Origin: Alphaproteobacteria bacterium
GTDB taxonomy: Bacteria; Pseudomonadota; Alphaproteobacteria; Rhizobiales; Hyphomicrobiaceae
DNA: 64,000 bases
Reading direction: 5' to 3'
NCBI GenBank assembly: GCA_018819265.1
Contig: JAHJQI010000029.1
Span: 29,163-93,162 of the forward strand
Position 1 is the first letter of the stretch. Every line of letters begins with the position of its first letter. The position numbers and the translations under genes are program-made. Under the pieces are notes generated by a model that was not told where the DNA came from, did not search any database, and saw nothing but the letters and a program-made list of their open reading frames with translations. Positions 43,793-52,818 of this stretch are shown here, one piece after another.

Positions 43793-44557
43793 TCAGCTCG
43801 CCGGTTTTGTCGTTCCCTTCATCGCGCGCTCCCCGGGCTTGGCGCCCGGCGGCTCGACGGCGATCAGTTCCTTGCGTCGGATAAGCTGGCCCCAATATGC
43901 GCTGTAGCCGTGCACGAGGTTCGTCGATCCGCTGCCATCCACAAGCGCGCGCTCGTCATTGTGCCACTTGAAGATGCCGCCGCTCAGGTTGGCGACCGCA
44001 TCCGCGCCGAGCGCTGTCAGCCGTTCCTGCATCCGCTGGGCAAGTTCCGCGCTGCGCGCGCCGACCGAACAATAAAAGATGATGGATTTTCCATCGACCA
44101 CCCCTGTCGTCGCGAGAAGGCTTTCCAGCGAAGCATCCGGATCGACGCGGTGGGCGCCGGCAAGATGGCTGACCGCAAATTCGCTCGGCTCGCGAACATC
44201 GAGCAGGATCATCCCGTCGCGCCCGCGCAGCCCTCGCAAGTTTTCGTGCTCGGCGGGCGAAATGTGCGCCAATTTCGGATACTTCTTGACGATCACGTCT
44301 TCGATCGTTGCAAGCGGCGAAATTCGGCCTGGCATACTGACCGGCACGGCGGAACTCCCCGATTCCACGCCAGACAGGTCGCGCGCGAACCCCGCAGGGT
44401 CCAATCCATTGACAGCAGCGTACACGCCAACCCCAAGGATGAGCGCTAGAAGCTGCAGGCGCCAATTAAAGAAGTTGGCTTTCAAGTTGGCTCCACCAAA
44501 CGCTGCGACCGACACCCGCCAAGACGCCGACGATGCCCGGTTGAAACGTCGCCACAT
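43793..44557 (-). CDS. Membrane-anchored rhodanese-domain protein
   Basis: A 254-residue protein with one N-terminal membrane helix (LQLLALILGVGVYAAV, about 30-48) and a rhodanese domain: DGMILLDVREPSEFAVSHLAGAHRVDP, then the active-site loop IFYCSVGARSAELAQ with the catalytic-type Cys, and LSGGIFKWHNDERALV. It probably handles sulfur transfer or thiol chemistry at the membrane. The sequence between the helix and the domain is a linker. The start at 44557 was chosen as the first ATG before the helix; a longer frame to 44611 adds a Phe-rich leader. Confidence 0.86.
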   Translation of the reverse strand: MWRRFNRASSASWRVSVAAFGGANLKANFFNWRLQLLALILGVGVYAAVNGLDPAGFARDLSGVESGSSAVPVSMPGRISPLATIEDVIVKKYPKLAHISPAEHENLRGLRGRDGMILLDVREPSEFAVSHLAGAHRVDPDASLESLLATTGVVDGKSIIFYCSVGARSAELAQRMQERLTALGADAVANLSGGIFKWHNDERALVDGSGSTNLVHGYSAYWGQLIRRKELIAVEPPGAKPGERAMKGTTKPAS

Positions 44558-44918
44558 ATGAATCGGTTTTCTCCGAAGATAAAAAAATCCGCAAAAAACC
44601 TGCTGTTCCAATATTTGCTGCAGGTTCGCAAGCCAAGCAAGCGGCCAGCCGGAGTATTAGATCTCTTCAGATTTAGGTGGAAGCACTCCAAGGCCACGAC
44701 TGTGGCCCGGCTGCTCAACAGCTTGCTGAATGTTGACCAAAAGCAGCGCCGCCCCGCGGAGGGCCCGGCCATGGGCCGATTGGCCCGTGAGCGAAAAAGC
44801 CAGAAACCAACCAAGACTTTGGTATGTCTTCCGGCTCCACACTGCGGGAACGAAGTGTGCAGCCGGAAACGACTGTCACGGCGCAGGCTGTTCGCGACGG
44901 AGTAGCCGCGACTGAACG
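44558..44918. other. Intergenic region with one degenerate palindrome
   Basis: About 360 bases between two minus-strand genes. It starts AT-rich (AAAAAAATCC run near 44580) and becomes GC-rich. It holds the CAACA/TGTTG element at 44716-44735. Open frames on both strands cross it but have no ribosome sites and look like chance. Confidence 0.5.
44716..44735. repeat. Single degenerate CAACA/TGTTG palindrome
   Basis: CAACA, then GCTTGCTGAA, then TGTTG, followed by ACCAAAAGCAGC. The flank GTTGACCAAA-(N)-AGC and the core GCTTGC match the array at 11817-11912, but the element is 20 nt in place of 23. Confidence 0.5.
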
Positions 44919-45362
44919 CTACGAAGCGCGCCGCAGTTCGTCGCCTCGGGCCGAATGCGCGCCTTTGCGAACCTTCTTGCCGGGACCCGATAACACCACC
45001 TTGGGACCAGCCGGCACCTGCCTCTCGACCACGGGGTTATCTGCCACGGCGCGCGGCGCCAATAAATCACTCACGCGGCGAGTTGTGTCAGCACTCTCCG
45101 TGAATGCCGTCCGCCAGAAGTCGATATATGCGCTCATGAAATCGTCTGGCGTCCGGCAGGCGGCAAGTTGCGCCGGGAAGGCAAGCGCCGCCCGCGTGCG
45201 CCGCGTCGTGAGTGCCCACATTTCGAGTTGGCACCGCGCCATCGCCCTCCCCCCGCTCTGGGCTACATCAGTGGCGTCGGGAGCCGTGGGGGAATAATAC
45301 TGCTCGGCGATCCGCTTCAAGGCGTCTGGAGCGAAAGCATTGTTATTGATATAGAAATTCAT
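44919..45362 (-). CDS. Phasin-like protein
   Basis: A 147-residue soluble helical protein. The segment CQLEMWALTTRRTRAALAFPAQLAACRTPDDFMSAYIDFWRTAFTESADTTRRV has the look of the phasin family, where such proteins coat polyhydroxyalkanoate granules; the RTPxDxxxxYxxFW segment is the closest match that I recall. The C-terminal 45 residues are basic and probably disordered. The ATG at 45362 has AAGGAGG nine bases ahead. No PHA synthesis gene lies in the window. The assignment rests on one motif. Confidence 0.55.
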   Translation of the reverse strand: MNFYINNNAFAPDALKRIAEQYYSPTAPDATDVAQSGGRAMARCQLEMWALTTRRTRAALAFPAQLAACRTPDDFMSAYIDFWRTAFTESADTTRRVSDLLAPRAVADNPVVERQVPAGPKVVLSGPGKKVRKGAHSARGDELRRAS

Positions 45363-45651
45363 TGGACGGGGCCTCCTTCTGAACACATCGAGTTCGTCGT
45401 TTCCACCAGCCGGAGATATAACTCATCGGCAGAATGCTGCAAGGTTGTTGCTGCGCAAAAGTGTTCCAAATTCCGCAATGCGCCAATGAATCTCAAACCG
45501 CCAAGTCGTCGTTACCTCCCGGCGCGAAATGCGTTGCGACCGCATCGCTGCCGAAGAACCAAAGGTTTAAACAAAATAATACACACAACCATAGATTGAA
45601 TATTGGGAGATTGCTGTCGGCTTTCGTTGACTTTGCTTTTGTTAACCATGA

Positions 45652-46575
45652 ATGATGCGTGGCAAGAGTTGTTTTGTTAGTTGTTGCTTCGAGTCGTTTA
45701 AGGTGCGTCGCGGGACCCAAACGGGCTACTGGTCGATCCGGCTCTGCGCCGCGTGGATCCGCTGTGTTTTCGTCGCCGCTGCTGTATCCCTGGCGAATTC
45801 GGCCTTGCTCGATGACCGGGCATCGGCTTCGGACCGGCCTTCCGTCAGCGAGCCCAACGACGGACCTGCTGAAAACGGCGGTCATCGGCATTACGAAGTA
45901 TGGGCCGGCGCCGATGCGGCAGACAATTACTGGCTCATCTACTCCGGAACGACGCTCGCACCACTCGGCGACATCCACCAGGACGGCTTGCGGCTGCGCT
46001 TCGTCGGCGGCTATGGGCGCTATACCTATCAATCCTTCGACAACTCCAGCCTGATCGGCCGCTCCTATTCGGCAGACGTCACTTTCGCGGACGCCCTTGT
46101 CGGATACCTCTGGCGCCTCGATCCACTCATCCTGAAATTATTTGCCGGCGTTGCCTTCTCCGATCATCAGATCCAACCCTTCGATCCCAACAACAAGGTT
46201 CAGGGCTCCGAGATCGGCGCCAAGGCCGTCGCCGAGTTCTGGTTCAACATCGGCGAAAAGGGTTTTGCCTCCCTCAATCTGGCATGGTCGCAGGCCCACA
46301 ACGCCCGCTCGGCACGCGGCCGCATCGGCTATCGCCTGGCGCCGAACATTTCGGTCGGTCCGGAAATCGGCATCAACATCGACCGACAGGGCGACTACAA
46401 GATCAGCGGCGAACGTGACAGGTTCCGCTCCGACCCAATCGATTATGGCCGTGTCGGGATGTTTGTCCGGTATGAATGGTACGGCGGCGAACTCGCGGGA
46501 TCCGCGGGCCTGCTTGGCGATTTTCGCGAGGAGACATCCGCCTACGGAACCCTCAACTGGATCACGCAGTTCTAG
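45652..46575 (+). CDS. BcsS-like cellulose biosynthesis outer-membrane protein
   Basis: A 307-residue exported protein. After a hydrophobic N-terminal segment (about 28-50) comes a beta-rich body with repeated strands that alternate polar and aromatic residues: HYEVWAGADAADNYWLIYSGT, LRLRFVGGYGRYTYQ, LVGYLWRLDPLILKLFAGVAFSD, SVGPEIGINIDRQGDYK, RVGMFVRYEWYGG, and a C-terminal aromatic residue. That is a small beta-barrel pattern. It fits BcsS, named for its link to cellulose synthesis genes in Rhizobiales, from memory of that family. No bcs genes are next to it. Two ATG codons in a row (45652, 45655) can start it. Confidence 0.65.
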   Translation: MMRGKSCFVSCCFESFKVRRGTQTGYWSIRLCAAWIRCVFVAAAVSLANSALLDDRASASDRPSVSEPNDGPAENGGHRHYEVWAGADAADNYWLIYSGTTLAPLGDIHQDGLRLRFVGGYGRYTYQSFDNSSLIGRSYSADVTFADALVGYLWRLDPLILKLFAGVAFSDHQIQPFDPNNKVQGSEIGAKAVAEFWFNIGEKGFASLNLAWSQAHNARSARGRIGYRLAPNISVGPEIGINIDRQGDYKISGERDRFRSDPIDYGRVGMFVRYEWYGGELAGSAGLLGDFREETSAYGTLNWITQF

Positions 46576-46725
46576 CGCGAGTGCGGTCCGCCCAACTCGC
46601 CGTTCGGGTGCCAAAACGCCCGGGTGCGGAGAATCGTACGGCGCCGGATGCGAAGTGCGCATCCGAAGGCGCATCGAAAGAGCGCGGACGAAAAATCCGG
46701 TTCCCCAAGAGAACGCCGGCAACTT

Positions 46726-47115
46726 ATGCTTCAATCGATGCGCAACTTGGGAATTTCGCGAATGCTGCCCGCCTCACGTATCGCAAAGTCCGCCGCCAGG
46801 TCCTTGAGCGTTGCCGCTGCCATAGCCTTCATCCATGCCTCGGCCGGCCTTTTTGCCGAGGCCGCCGGTACACCTGAAATGTCCAACAAGACGTGCGCTT
46901 CGCAGTCCGTTTATGCCAGTGGGGAACCAGCCGGCTACGAATGGCTCGCCCGCATCAAGGCCCACGCCAACTGGCGCGCCAAAGTCCGCGTCTTACCGGG
47001 CCTCGGCGACCCTTACGCCAATTGGCAACGGGCCGAAGACACCACCGAGCGCTGCTTTTCGGGACCCGCGGGCACGGTTTGTCAGTTCGACGGCATTCCC
47101 TGCCGCAAGAAGTGA
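46726..47115 (+). CDS. Small secreted Cys-containing protein, unknown function
   Basis: A 129-residue protein with a cleavable-looking signal (AARSLSVAAAIAFIHASAGLFAEAA) and a short mature domain. The domain has four cysteines: one at the start in NKTCASQSVYASG, then RCFSGPAGTVC and GIPCRKK, so two disulfides are possible. The WRAKVRVLPGLGDPYANWQRAED segment resembles a small uncharacterised domain that I recall from other Rhizobiales. Further ATGs at 46738 and 46762 are possible starts. It follows the BcsS-like gene by 150 bases on the same strand. Confidence 0.6.
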   Translation: MLQSMRNLGISRMLPASRIAKSAARSLSVAAAIAFIHASAGLFAEAAGTPEMSNKTCASQSVYASGEPAGYEWLARIKAHANWRAKVRVLPGLGDPYANWQRAEDTTERCFSGPAGTVCQFDGIPCRKK

Positions 47116-47454
47116 ACGGCCGACAAGATTGTCTCTTCTGGAACTGCCCAGCGGCCGCAAAGCTGTCTTAAGTGCGCCGGCCCACCTCACGCCTGTGATC
47201 GGCCTTAGGCGGGCGACGTATTCTTCCATAGAAACCATTGGAGCATCTTCAGCAAAAAAGCCTGCCCCCGCGATGGCGGGAGCGTGCGCCGTGTCTTGCC
47301 GAAGACGAGCTACGGATTCGCGGTTCGAAAATGCGACAGAACAAAGACTTGAGAATTGCGATGCAAGTCCATGAAAAGTGAACGCCCGCGAAGCAGCGGT
47401 CGCGCATGAACCAAAAAAAATATGGGTTGAAATGCCGCAGACCTGATCCGACAT

Positions 47455-47472
47455 AAAACGAACATTCGTTTT
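47455..47472. promoter_or_regulatory. Perfect palindrome, probable TetR-family operator
   Basis: AAAACGAA and TTCGTTTT flank a two-base centre, an 18-bp operator-like palindrome in an AT-rich tract. It lies 171 bases upstream of the tetR start and runs into TATAGT, a -10-like hexamer at 47474-47479. It is typical in size and position for self-repression by the TetR-family protein encoded next. Confidence 0.7.
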
Positions 47473-47533
47473 GTATAGTAGGATATGTAACCTTGCGGCT
47501 GCGACACCCAGGACTCAACGCCTCAACTTTAGC

Positions 47534-47550
47534 CGGCGGAAACTCCGCCG
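47534..47550 (+). other. Hairpin in the tetR leader
   Basis: CGGCGGA (47534-47540), loop AAC, TCCGCCG (47544-47550): a perfect 7-bp stem with a tight loop, 93 bases before the tetR ATG. The following TTTCGG is too short for a terminator. Confidence 0.5.
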
Positions 47551-47643
47551 TTTCGGATTATCCAGGCCCCCAAGGGCTCGAACCACAGACCGGACGAAGA
47601 ATTCGAAGATCGGACCGGCCAACGCATTGGAACATCGAACGAC

Positions 47644-48300
47644 ATGCCCAAGCTGAAACCAGCAACCCTTGAAGCCCGCCGCGAGCACATCCTCGATGCT
47701 GCCGAACGCTGCTTTGCGCGGGCCGGGTTCCACCGCTGCACGATGGCCGACATCTGCGCGGAGGCCGCCATCAGCCCCGGCGCGCTTTATCTGCATTTCG
47801 AATCCAAGGAAGCCCTCATCGCCGGTATCGTCGAGCGCAACCGCGCCCAACTCGCCGACGAATTGGCCGAACTGGCGAATGCCCCCGATTTTACCGCGGC
47901 ACTTGCCGCGCTTGGCGAACATTACGCGGTCGAAGAGCCGCAGTATAAGCGCATCCTCAACCTGGAAATCGCAGCCGAGGCAACCCGCAATGAAAAGATC
48001 GCCGAACTGTTCCAGGCCTGCGACCGCTTCGTCATCGACAGCTTCACCGAGTTGATCGATCGCGCCACGCGCGAGGGCCGCATTAATCCGGTCGGCGACG
48101 CCCGCAAGATGGCGCAGACGATCTGCATTATCGGCGAAGGCATGTTCTGGCGCCGCGCCGTCGATCCCGCATTCAACGGCCGCGAATTGATGGGCTCCGT
48201 GATGACCGCGGTGAGCGCGCTTCTGAACGCACCGAAATCCGACGGCAACGCGAACCAAGACGGCCCGTCCGATACAAATGTCCTGGAGGGACATTCATGA
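47644..48300 (+). CDS. TetR-family repressor of the RND efflux operon
   Basis: A 218-residue repressor. The N-terminal helix-turn-helix is clear: RREHILDAAERCFARAGFHRCTMADICAEAAISPGALYLHFESKEALI. The C-terminal part is the ligand-binding helical domain, with a stretch that resembles the TetR_C domains of AcrR-like proteins. It probably senses a pump substrate. Its stop codon overlaps the start of the adaptor gene (ATGA), so it is the first gene of a three-gene operon and is expected to bind the palindrome at 47455-47472. Confidence 0.92.
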   Translation: MPKLKPATLEARREHILDAAERCFARAGFHRCTMADICAEAAISPGALYLHFESKEALIAGIVERNRAQLADELAELANAPDFTAALAALGEHYAVEEPQYKRILNLEIAAEATRNEKIAELFQACDRFVIDSFTELIDRATREGRINPVGDARKMAQTICIIGEGMFWRRAVDPAFNGRELMGSVMTAVSALLNAPKSDGNANQDGPSDTNVLEGHS

Positions 48301-49589
48301 GAAAGTGGACCGTCCTTGCCGTCCTCCTCATCGTCGGCGCTTCGTTGGGTTTCTTGTCGTACACGGGCAAGATTGACCTTTCCGCACAGCTTGAACAGCT
48401 TGGCGAAGGCGCCGGCGAACTGGCCGGGACACTGACGCAGGACAAAGCAGAAGCCGCTGCCGGGAAAGCCGCCGGAAGCAAGGATGCCGCCGACCGCAAG
48501 CCGATCGCTCCCGCCGTTTCGGTGGCAACCGCCTCCACGCGCGAGTTCGTCGAGCGCATCATGGTGACGGGCACGCTCGTTGCCCGCGAGGAAATTCTGG
48601 TCGCGCCCGAAGTCGAGGGTCTTCGCGTCGTATCATTGGCCGTCGAAGCCGGCGACACGGTCAAGAAGGGCCAGGTGTTGGCAACCCTTGAGCGCGAAAC
48701 GCTTGAGGCCAAGAAGGCGCAGAGCGAAGCCAGCCTCCGGCGCGCCGACGCGGCCATCGCCCAGGCCACGAGCCGCATCAGGGAAGCCGAGGCGACGCTG
48801 GAACAAGCCGAAGCCCAACTGGCCCGCGCCGAACCGCTTCTGAAAAGCAAGTACCTCTCCGAGTCCGTATACGATCAGCGCCAGGCCGCAGCCCGCACCG
48901 CGCGGGCGCAACTTGTCGCGGCGCGTGACGGGGTTCTCTTGGCCGAAGCCGATAAGGCCCAGATCGCGGCGCAATTGCGCGAGCTGGACTGGAACCTGAC
49001 GCGCACCGAAATCCGCTCGCCCGCCGACGGACTCATCACCCGCCGCGCAGCGCGCATCGGCGACGTCGCTTCCGGCACCAAGACGCCGATGTTCGTTCTT
49101 GCGCGCGATGGCGGCATCGAACTCGAAGCCTACGTCACCGAGCCCAAACTTGCCAGCATCGCCCCCGGCCAGAAAGCCGACATCGAGATTGCCGGCGCCG
49201 GCAGCGTCGAAGGCGAGGTCCGCCTCGTTTCCCCGGAGATCGACCGCACCACTCGCCTCGGCAGCGTGCGCATCTTTCTTGGCAGCGGCCCGCAACTGAA
49301 GATCGGCGCCTTCGGGCGCGGGACACTGACTGTTGCGACCAGCAAGGGGCTGTCGGTTCCGCAGTCTGCGATCCTGTTCGAAAACGGAGAGGCCTTCGTC
49401 CAGAGGGTATCCGGCGGCAAAGTCGCGACCGCGCCAGTGACGCGCGGCCTGACGTCGAACGAGGATGTCGAAATCAAGTCCGGCCTTGCCCCGGGCGACG
49501 TCGTCGTCGCCAGGGCCGGGACCTTCCTGCGCGATGGCGATGCGGTCCGCCCCGTGGCGCCGCGCCCGCGCGTCAGCGAGGCCAACTGA
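48297..49589 (+). CDS. RND efflux periplasmic adaptor subunit
   Basis: A 430-residue membrane-fusion protein linking the inner-membrane pump to an outer-membrane channel. It has one N-terminal anchor helix (WTVLAVLLIVGASLGFLSY) and no lipobox, a disordered linker, then the lipoyl half-motif ILVAPEVEGLRVVSLAVEAGDTVKKGQVLATLE, an alpha-hairpin coiled coil (about 135-215), the second lipoyl half with TEIRSPADGLITRRAARIGDV, and beta-barrel and membrane-proximal domains. It starts in the tetR stop (ATGA) and ends in the start of the pump gene (TGATG). No outer-membrane factor gene is in the window. Confidence 0.94.
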   Translation: MRKWTVLAVLLIVGASLGFLSYTGKIDLSAQLEQLGEGAGELAGTLTQDKAEAAAGKAAGSKDAADRKPIAPAVSVATASTREFVERIMVTGTLVAREEILVAPEVEGLRVVSLAVEAGDTVKKGQVLATLERETLEAKKAQSEASLRRADAAIAQATSRIREAEATLEQAEAQLARAEPLLKSKYLSESVYDQRQAAARTARAQLVAARDGVLLAEADKAQIAAQLRELDWNLTRTEIRSPADGLITRRAARIGDVASGTKTPMFVLARDGGIELEAYVTEPKLASIAPGQKADIEIAGAGSVEGEVRLVSPEIDRTTRLGSVRIFLGSGPQLKIGAFGRGTLTVATSKGLSVPQSAILFENGEAFVQRVSGGKVATAPVTRGLTSNEDVEIKSGLAPGDVVVARAGTFLRDGDAVRPVAPRPRVSEAN

Positions 49590-52500
49590 TGAACGTCTCA
49601 GCCTGGGCCATCCGCCAGCCGATCCCCTCGCTCGTGCTCTTCCTGGTGCTCATCGTGCTGGGCTGGCTGAGCTTCAACACGCTGCCGGTCACCCGCTTCC
49701 CCAACATCGACGTTCCGATCGTCCAGGTGATGATCACCCAGTCCGGGGCGGCACCCGCCGAGCTTGAGACCCAGGTCGCCAAAAAGGTCGAGGACGCGAT
49801 CGCCGGCATCACCGGCGTCAAGCATCAGACTTCGGCACTGACCGAAGGTTCCTCGGTGACGACGGTGGAGTTCCGCCTTGAGATCGATCCCGACCGCGCC
49901 TTGAACGACATCAAGGATGCAGTCGCCCGCATCCGCAGCGACCTGCCGCGCACCATCGACGAACCGATCATCCAGCGTATCGAGATCGAGGGACTGCCGA
50001 TCGTCACCTACACGGTTCGCATACCCTCGATGACCATTGAAGAGCTGTCCTGGTTCGTCGATGATACCATCAAGCGCCGCCTGCAGAGCGTGTCGGGTGT
50101 CTCTGCCGTCGACCGCATCGGCGGCGTCCTGCGGGAAATCCACGTGACGCTCGACCCCGACAGGCTGTTGTCGCTCGGCATCACCGCCGGCGAAGTCAAC
50201 GCCCAGCTCCGCGCCACCAACATCGATCTCGCTGGCGGCCGCGGTGAAATCGCCAGCCGCGAGCAGGCGATCCGCACGCTCGCCGGCAAAAAGACCGTCG
50301 CCGATCTTGCCGCGACGTCCATCGCGCTGCCGGGCGGACGCAATATCCGGCTCGATGAACTCGGGACCGTCACAGACTCGTGGGAAGAGCCGCGCACATT
50401 TGCCGAGCTCGACGGCGGATCCGTGGTCGCCTTCGCCATCTCGCGAAGCAAGGGCGCCAGCGATCTGACCGTTTCAAGAGCCGTTACGAGGGAAATTGCG
50501 AGCATCGCCGCCGACTATACCGACGCCCGCATCGAGCGCATCGACAACACCGTCGACAACACCGTCGGCACCTACGAAGCCACCATGAAGACGCTGCTTG
50601 AAGGCGCAGCCCTCGCCGTCTTCGTCGTCTTCCTGTTCCTGCGCGACCTGCGCGCCACCGTCATCGCCGCCATCGCCCTGCCGCTATCGATCATTCCGGC
50701 GTTCTGGGCCATGAGTGCCGCCGGCTTCTCGCTGAACCTCGTCTCGCTGCTTGCCATCACCATCGTCACCGGCATTCTCGTAGACGACGCCATCGTCGAG
50801 ATCGAGAACATCGTCCGCCACACTCGCATGGGCAAATCCGCCTACCGCGCCGCCCTCGAGGCCGCCGATGAGATCGGCCTGGCGGTCATTGCGATTACCG
50901 TCACCATCATCGCCGTGTTCGTTCCGGTCAGTTTCATGGGCGGCATCGCCGGACAGTACTTCAAGCAGTTCGGACTAACCGTGGCATTCGCAGTGTTTTT
51001 CTCGCTGCTTGTGGCACGCCTCATCACGCCGCTGCTTGCCGCCTACTTCATGCGGCAGGCCGAGCCCGAACAAAAGGAAGGCTGGCTGACGAAGGCCTAC
51101 ACGCGCCTCGTCGGCTGGACCGTTCGCCACAGCATCGCTTCCGTCGCGCTCGGCCTGATGATCTTTGCGGGTTCGGTCGGTTCGTTCTACCTGCTGCCCT
51201 CGGGCTTCCTGCCGACCGAGGATCTCGGCCGCTCGCTGCTGGGCGTCGAACTGCCGCCCGGCTCGCCCATTGAAGACACCCGCGATGTGACGAGCCGCAT
51301 TGCCGAGCGCCTCAATAAAGACCCCAATGTCGAAAGCGTTTTCGTCAACGGCGGAACGATCCTCGGATCGGGCGCCGAAGTGCGCAAGGCGACGTTGATC
51401 ATCAACCTCACCGACAAGAGCAAGCGCACCATTTCCCAGGCCGAAATCCAGGAACAGATCGGCCGCGATCTCGCTGATATTCCCGACATCCGCTATTGGT
51501 TCATGCAGGACAACGGCCAGCGCCAGGTCCAGCTCGTCGTCGGCGGTCCGAACGCCGCCGAGGTCGAACGCGTCGGTGCCGCGCTGACAAGCGAGGCCAA
51601 GCGCATCCCGGCGCTTCTCAACGTCGTCTCGACGGCCGAACTCGACCGGCCCGAGCTGCGTGTCTATCCCAGGACCGACATTGCCGCTGATCTTGGCGTG
51701 TCGACGCAGGCCATCTCGGAGGCCGTCCGCGTCGCCACCATCGGCGACATCGGCGCCAACCTTGCTAAATTCGATGTTGGCGACCGCCAAGTACCGATCC
51801 GCGTCAAGCTCCCCGATAGCGCGCGCTCCGACCGCCAGCTTCTGGAAAACCTGATGGTGCCGACAGCCGCGGGCGGCTACGTGCCGCTTGCAACGGTGGC
51901 GAAATTCGAACTCTCGCAGGGGCCGACCGCCATCGACCGCTTCGATCGCAGCCGCCGCATCCTGATCGGCGCCGACCTCGTCGGCGAATCCCCGCTCGGC
52001 GATGCCGTCAATGCCATCCTTGCGCTCCCCGCCGCCAAGAACCTTCCCGATGGCGTCGAAGTCAAACAGTTCGGTGACGCCGAGATCATGGTCGAGGTGT
52101 TCGAAGGCTTCGCGACGGCGATGGGCGCCGGCCTGATGATGGTCTACGCCGTGCTCGTTCTGCTGTTCGCAAGCTTCCTGCAGCCGATCACGATTCTGTT
52201 CTCGCTGCCGCTCTCGATCGGCGGCGCCATCGTCGCCCTCGCCCTGACCGGCAACCCGATCAGCCTGCCCGTCGTCATCGGCATCCTCATGCTGATGGGC
52301 ATCGTCACCAAGAACGCCATCATGCTCGTCGACTTTGCCGTCGAAGAGGTCAAGCGCGGCGTCCCGCGCAACGCGGCCATCATCGACGCCGGCCGCAAGC
52401 GCGCCCGCCCCATCGTCATGACGACGATCGCCATGGTCGGCGGCATGATTCCCTCGGCACTGGCCCTTGATGCGGGCGGCGAATTCCGCGCGCCGATGGC

Positions 52501-52708
52501 CATTGCCGTGATCGGCGGTCTCATATCGTCGACGGTGCTGTCGCTCCTCTTCGTCCCCGCCGTCTATGTCCTGATGGACGACATCGGCCAACTCGCCTGG
52601 CGGCTCGTCGCACCCTTCGTCGGCAAGGCCGACGAACCAGACGAAGTCACCGCCCCGGCAAAAACAGATAACCGCCCTGGCACCGGCAGTGCGGCACCGG
52701 CCGAATAG
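49589..52708 (+). CDS. RND efflux pump, inner-membrane transporter (HAE1 type)
   Basis: A 1,039-residue proton-driven pump of the AcrB/MexB class with 12 membrane helices and two large periplasmic loops. The start is MNVSAWAIRQPIPSLVLFLVLIVLGWLSF. The proton relay Asp pair is in GILVDDAIVEIENIVRH (helix 4), and LMGIVTKNAIMLVDFAVEE holds the Lys of helix 10. The RLVARLITPLLAAYF segment is typical too. The TGATG overlap couples it to the adaptor gene. The C-terminal end is hydrophilic. Substrates cannot be told; the operon is TetR-controlled. Confidence 0.96.
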   Translation: MNVSAWAIRQPIPSLVLFLVLIVLGWLSFNTLPVTRFPNIDVPIVQVMITQSGAAPAELETQVAKKVEDAIAGITGVKHQTSALTEGSSVTTVEFRLEIDPDRALNDIKDAVARIRSDLPRTIDEPIIQRIEIEGLPIVTYTVRIPSMTIEELSWFVDDTIKRRLQSVSGVSAVDRIGGVLREIHVTLDPDRLLSLGITAGEVNAQLRATNIDLAGGRGEIASREQAIRTLAGKKTVADLAATSIALPGGRNIRLDELGTVTDSWEEPRTFAELDGGSVVAFAISRSKGASDLTVSRAVTREIASIAADYTDARIERIDNTVDNTVGTYEATMKTLLEGAALAVFVVFLFLRDLRATVIAAIALPLSIIPAFWAMSAAGFSLNLVSLLAITIVTGILVDDAIVEIENIVRHTRMGKSAYRAALEAADEIGLAVIAITVTIIAVFVPVSFMGGIAGQYFKQFGLTVAFAVFFSLLVARLITPLLAAYFMRQAEPEQKEGWLTKAYTRLVGWTVRHSIASVALGLMIFAGSVGSFYLLPSGFLPTEDLGRSLLGVELPPGSPIEDTRDVTSRIAERLNKDPNVESVFVNGGTILGSGAEVRKATLIINLTDKSKRTISQAEIQEQIGRDLADIPDIRYWFMQDNGQRQVQLVVGGPNAAEVERVGAALTSEAKRIPALLNVVSTAELDRPELRVYPRTDIAADLGVSTQAISEAVRVATIGDIGANLAKFDVGDRQVPIRVKLPDSARSDRQLLENLMVPTAAGGYVPLATVAKFELSQGPTAIDRFDRSRRILIGADLVGESPLGDAVNAILALPAAKNLPDGVEVKQFGDAEIMVEVFEGFATAMGAGLMMVYAVLVLLFASFLQPITILFSLPLSIGGAIVALALTGNPISLPVVIGILMLMGIVTKNAIMLVDFAVEEVKRGVPRNAAIIDAGRKRARPIVMTTIAMVGGMIPSALALDAGGEFRAPMAIAVIGGLISSTVLSLLFVPAVYVLMDDIGQLAWRLVAPFVGKADEPDEVTAPAKTDNRPGTGSAAPAE

Positions 52709-52818
52709 GAGCCGGACAGGAAAATCACAGGTATCGGATTGCACGCAATGATTCTTGCTGGCGTCTCAATGCAGGCCTAATGTCGCCGCCTCTCACCAAG
52801 TTTTCGGAGGCGATAGCC

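Larger units (their letters stand above)
47116..47643. other. Intergenic and leader region upstream of tetR
   Basis: About 530 bases. The right part is the control region of the tetR-efflux operon, with an 18-bp palindrome (47455-47472) and a leader hairpin (47534-47550). The left part holds no supported gene; minus-strand frames of 65-153 residues have no good start and mixed codon usage. Confidence 0.55.

Noticed and set aside
47551..47640. tRNA-like T-arm (GGTTCGAGCCC on the minus strand near 47576)
   Set aside because: No acceptor, D or anticodon stem can be formed around it; chance match.
50975..52744. Open frame of 589 codons on the minus strand
   Set aside because: It runs fully antisense to the RND pump gene, which has complete family motifs; long antisense frames are normal in GC-rich genes.
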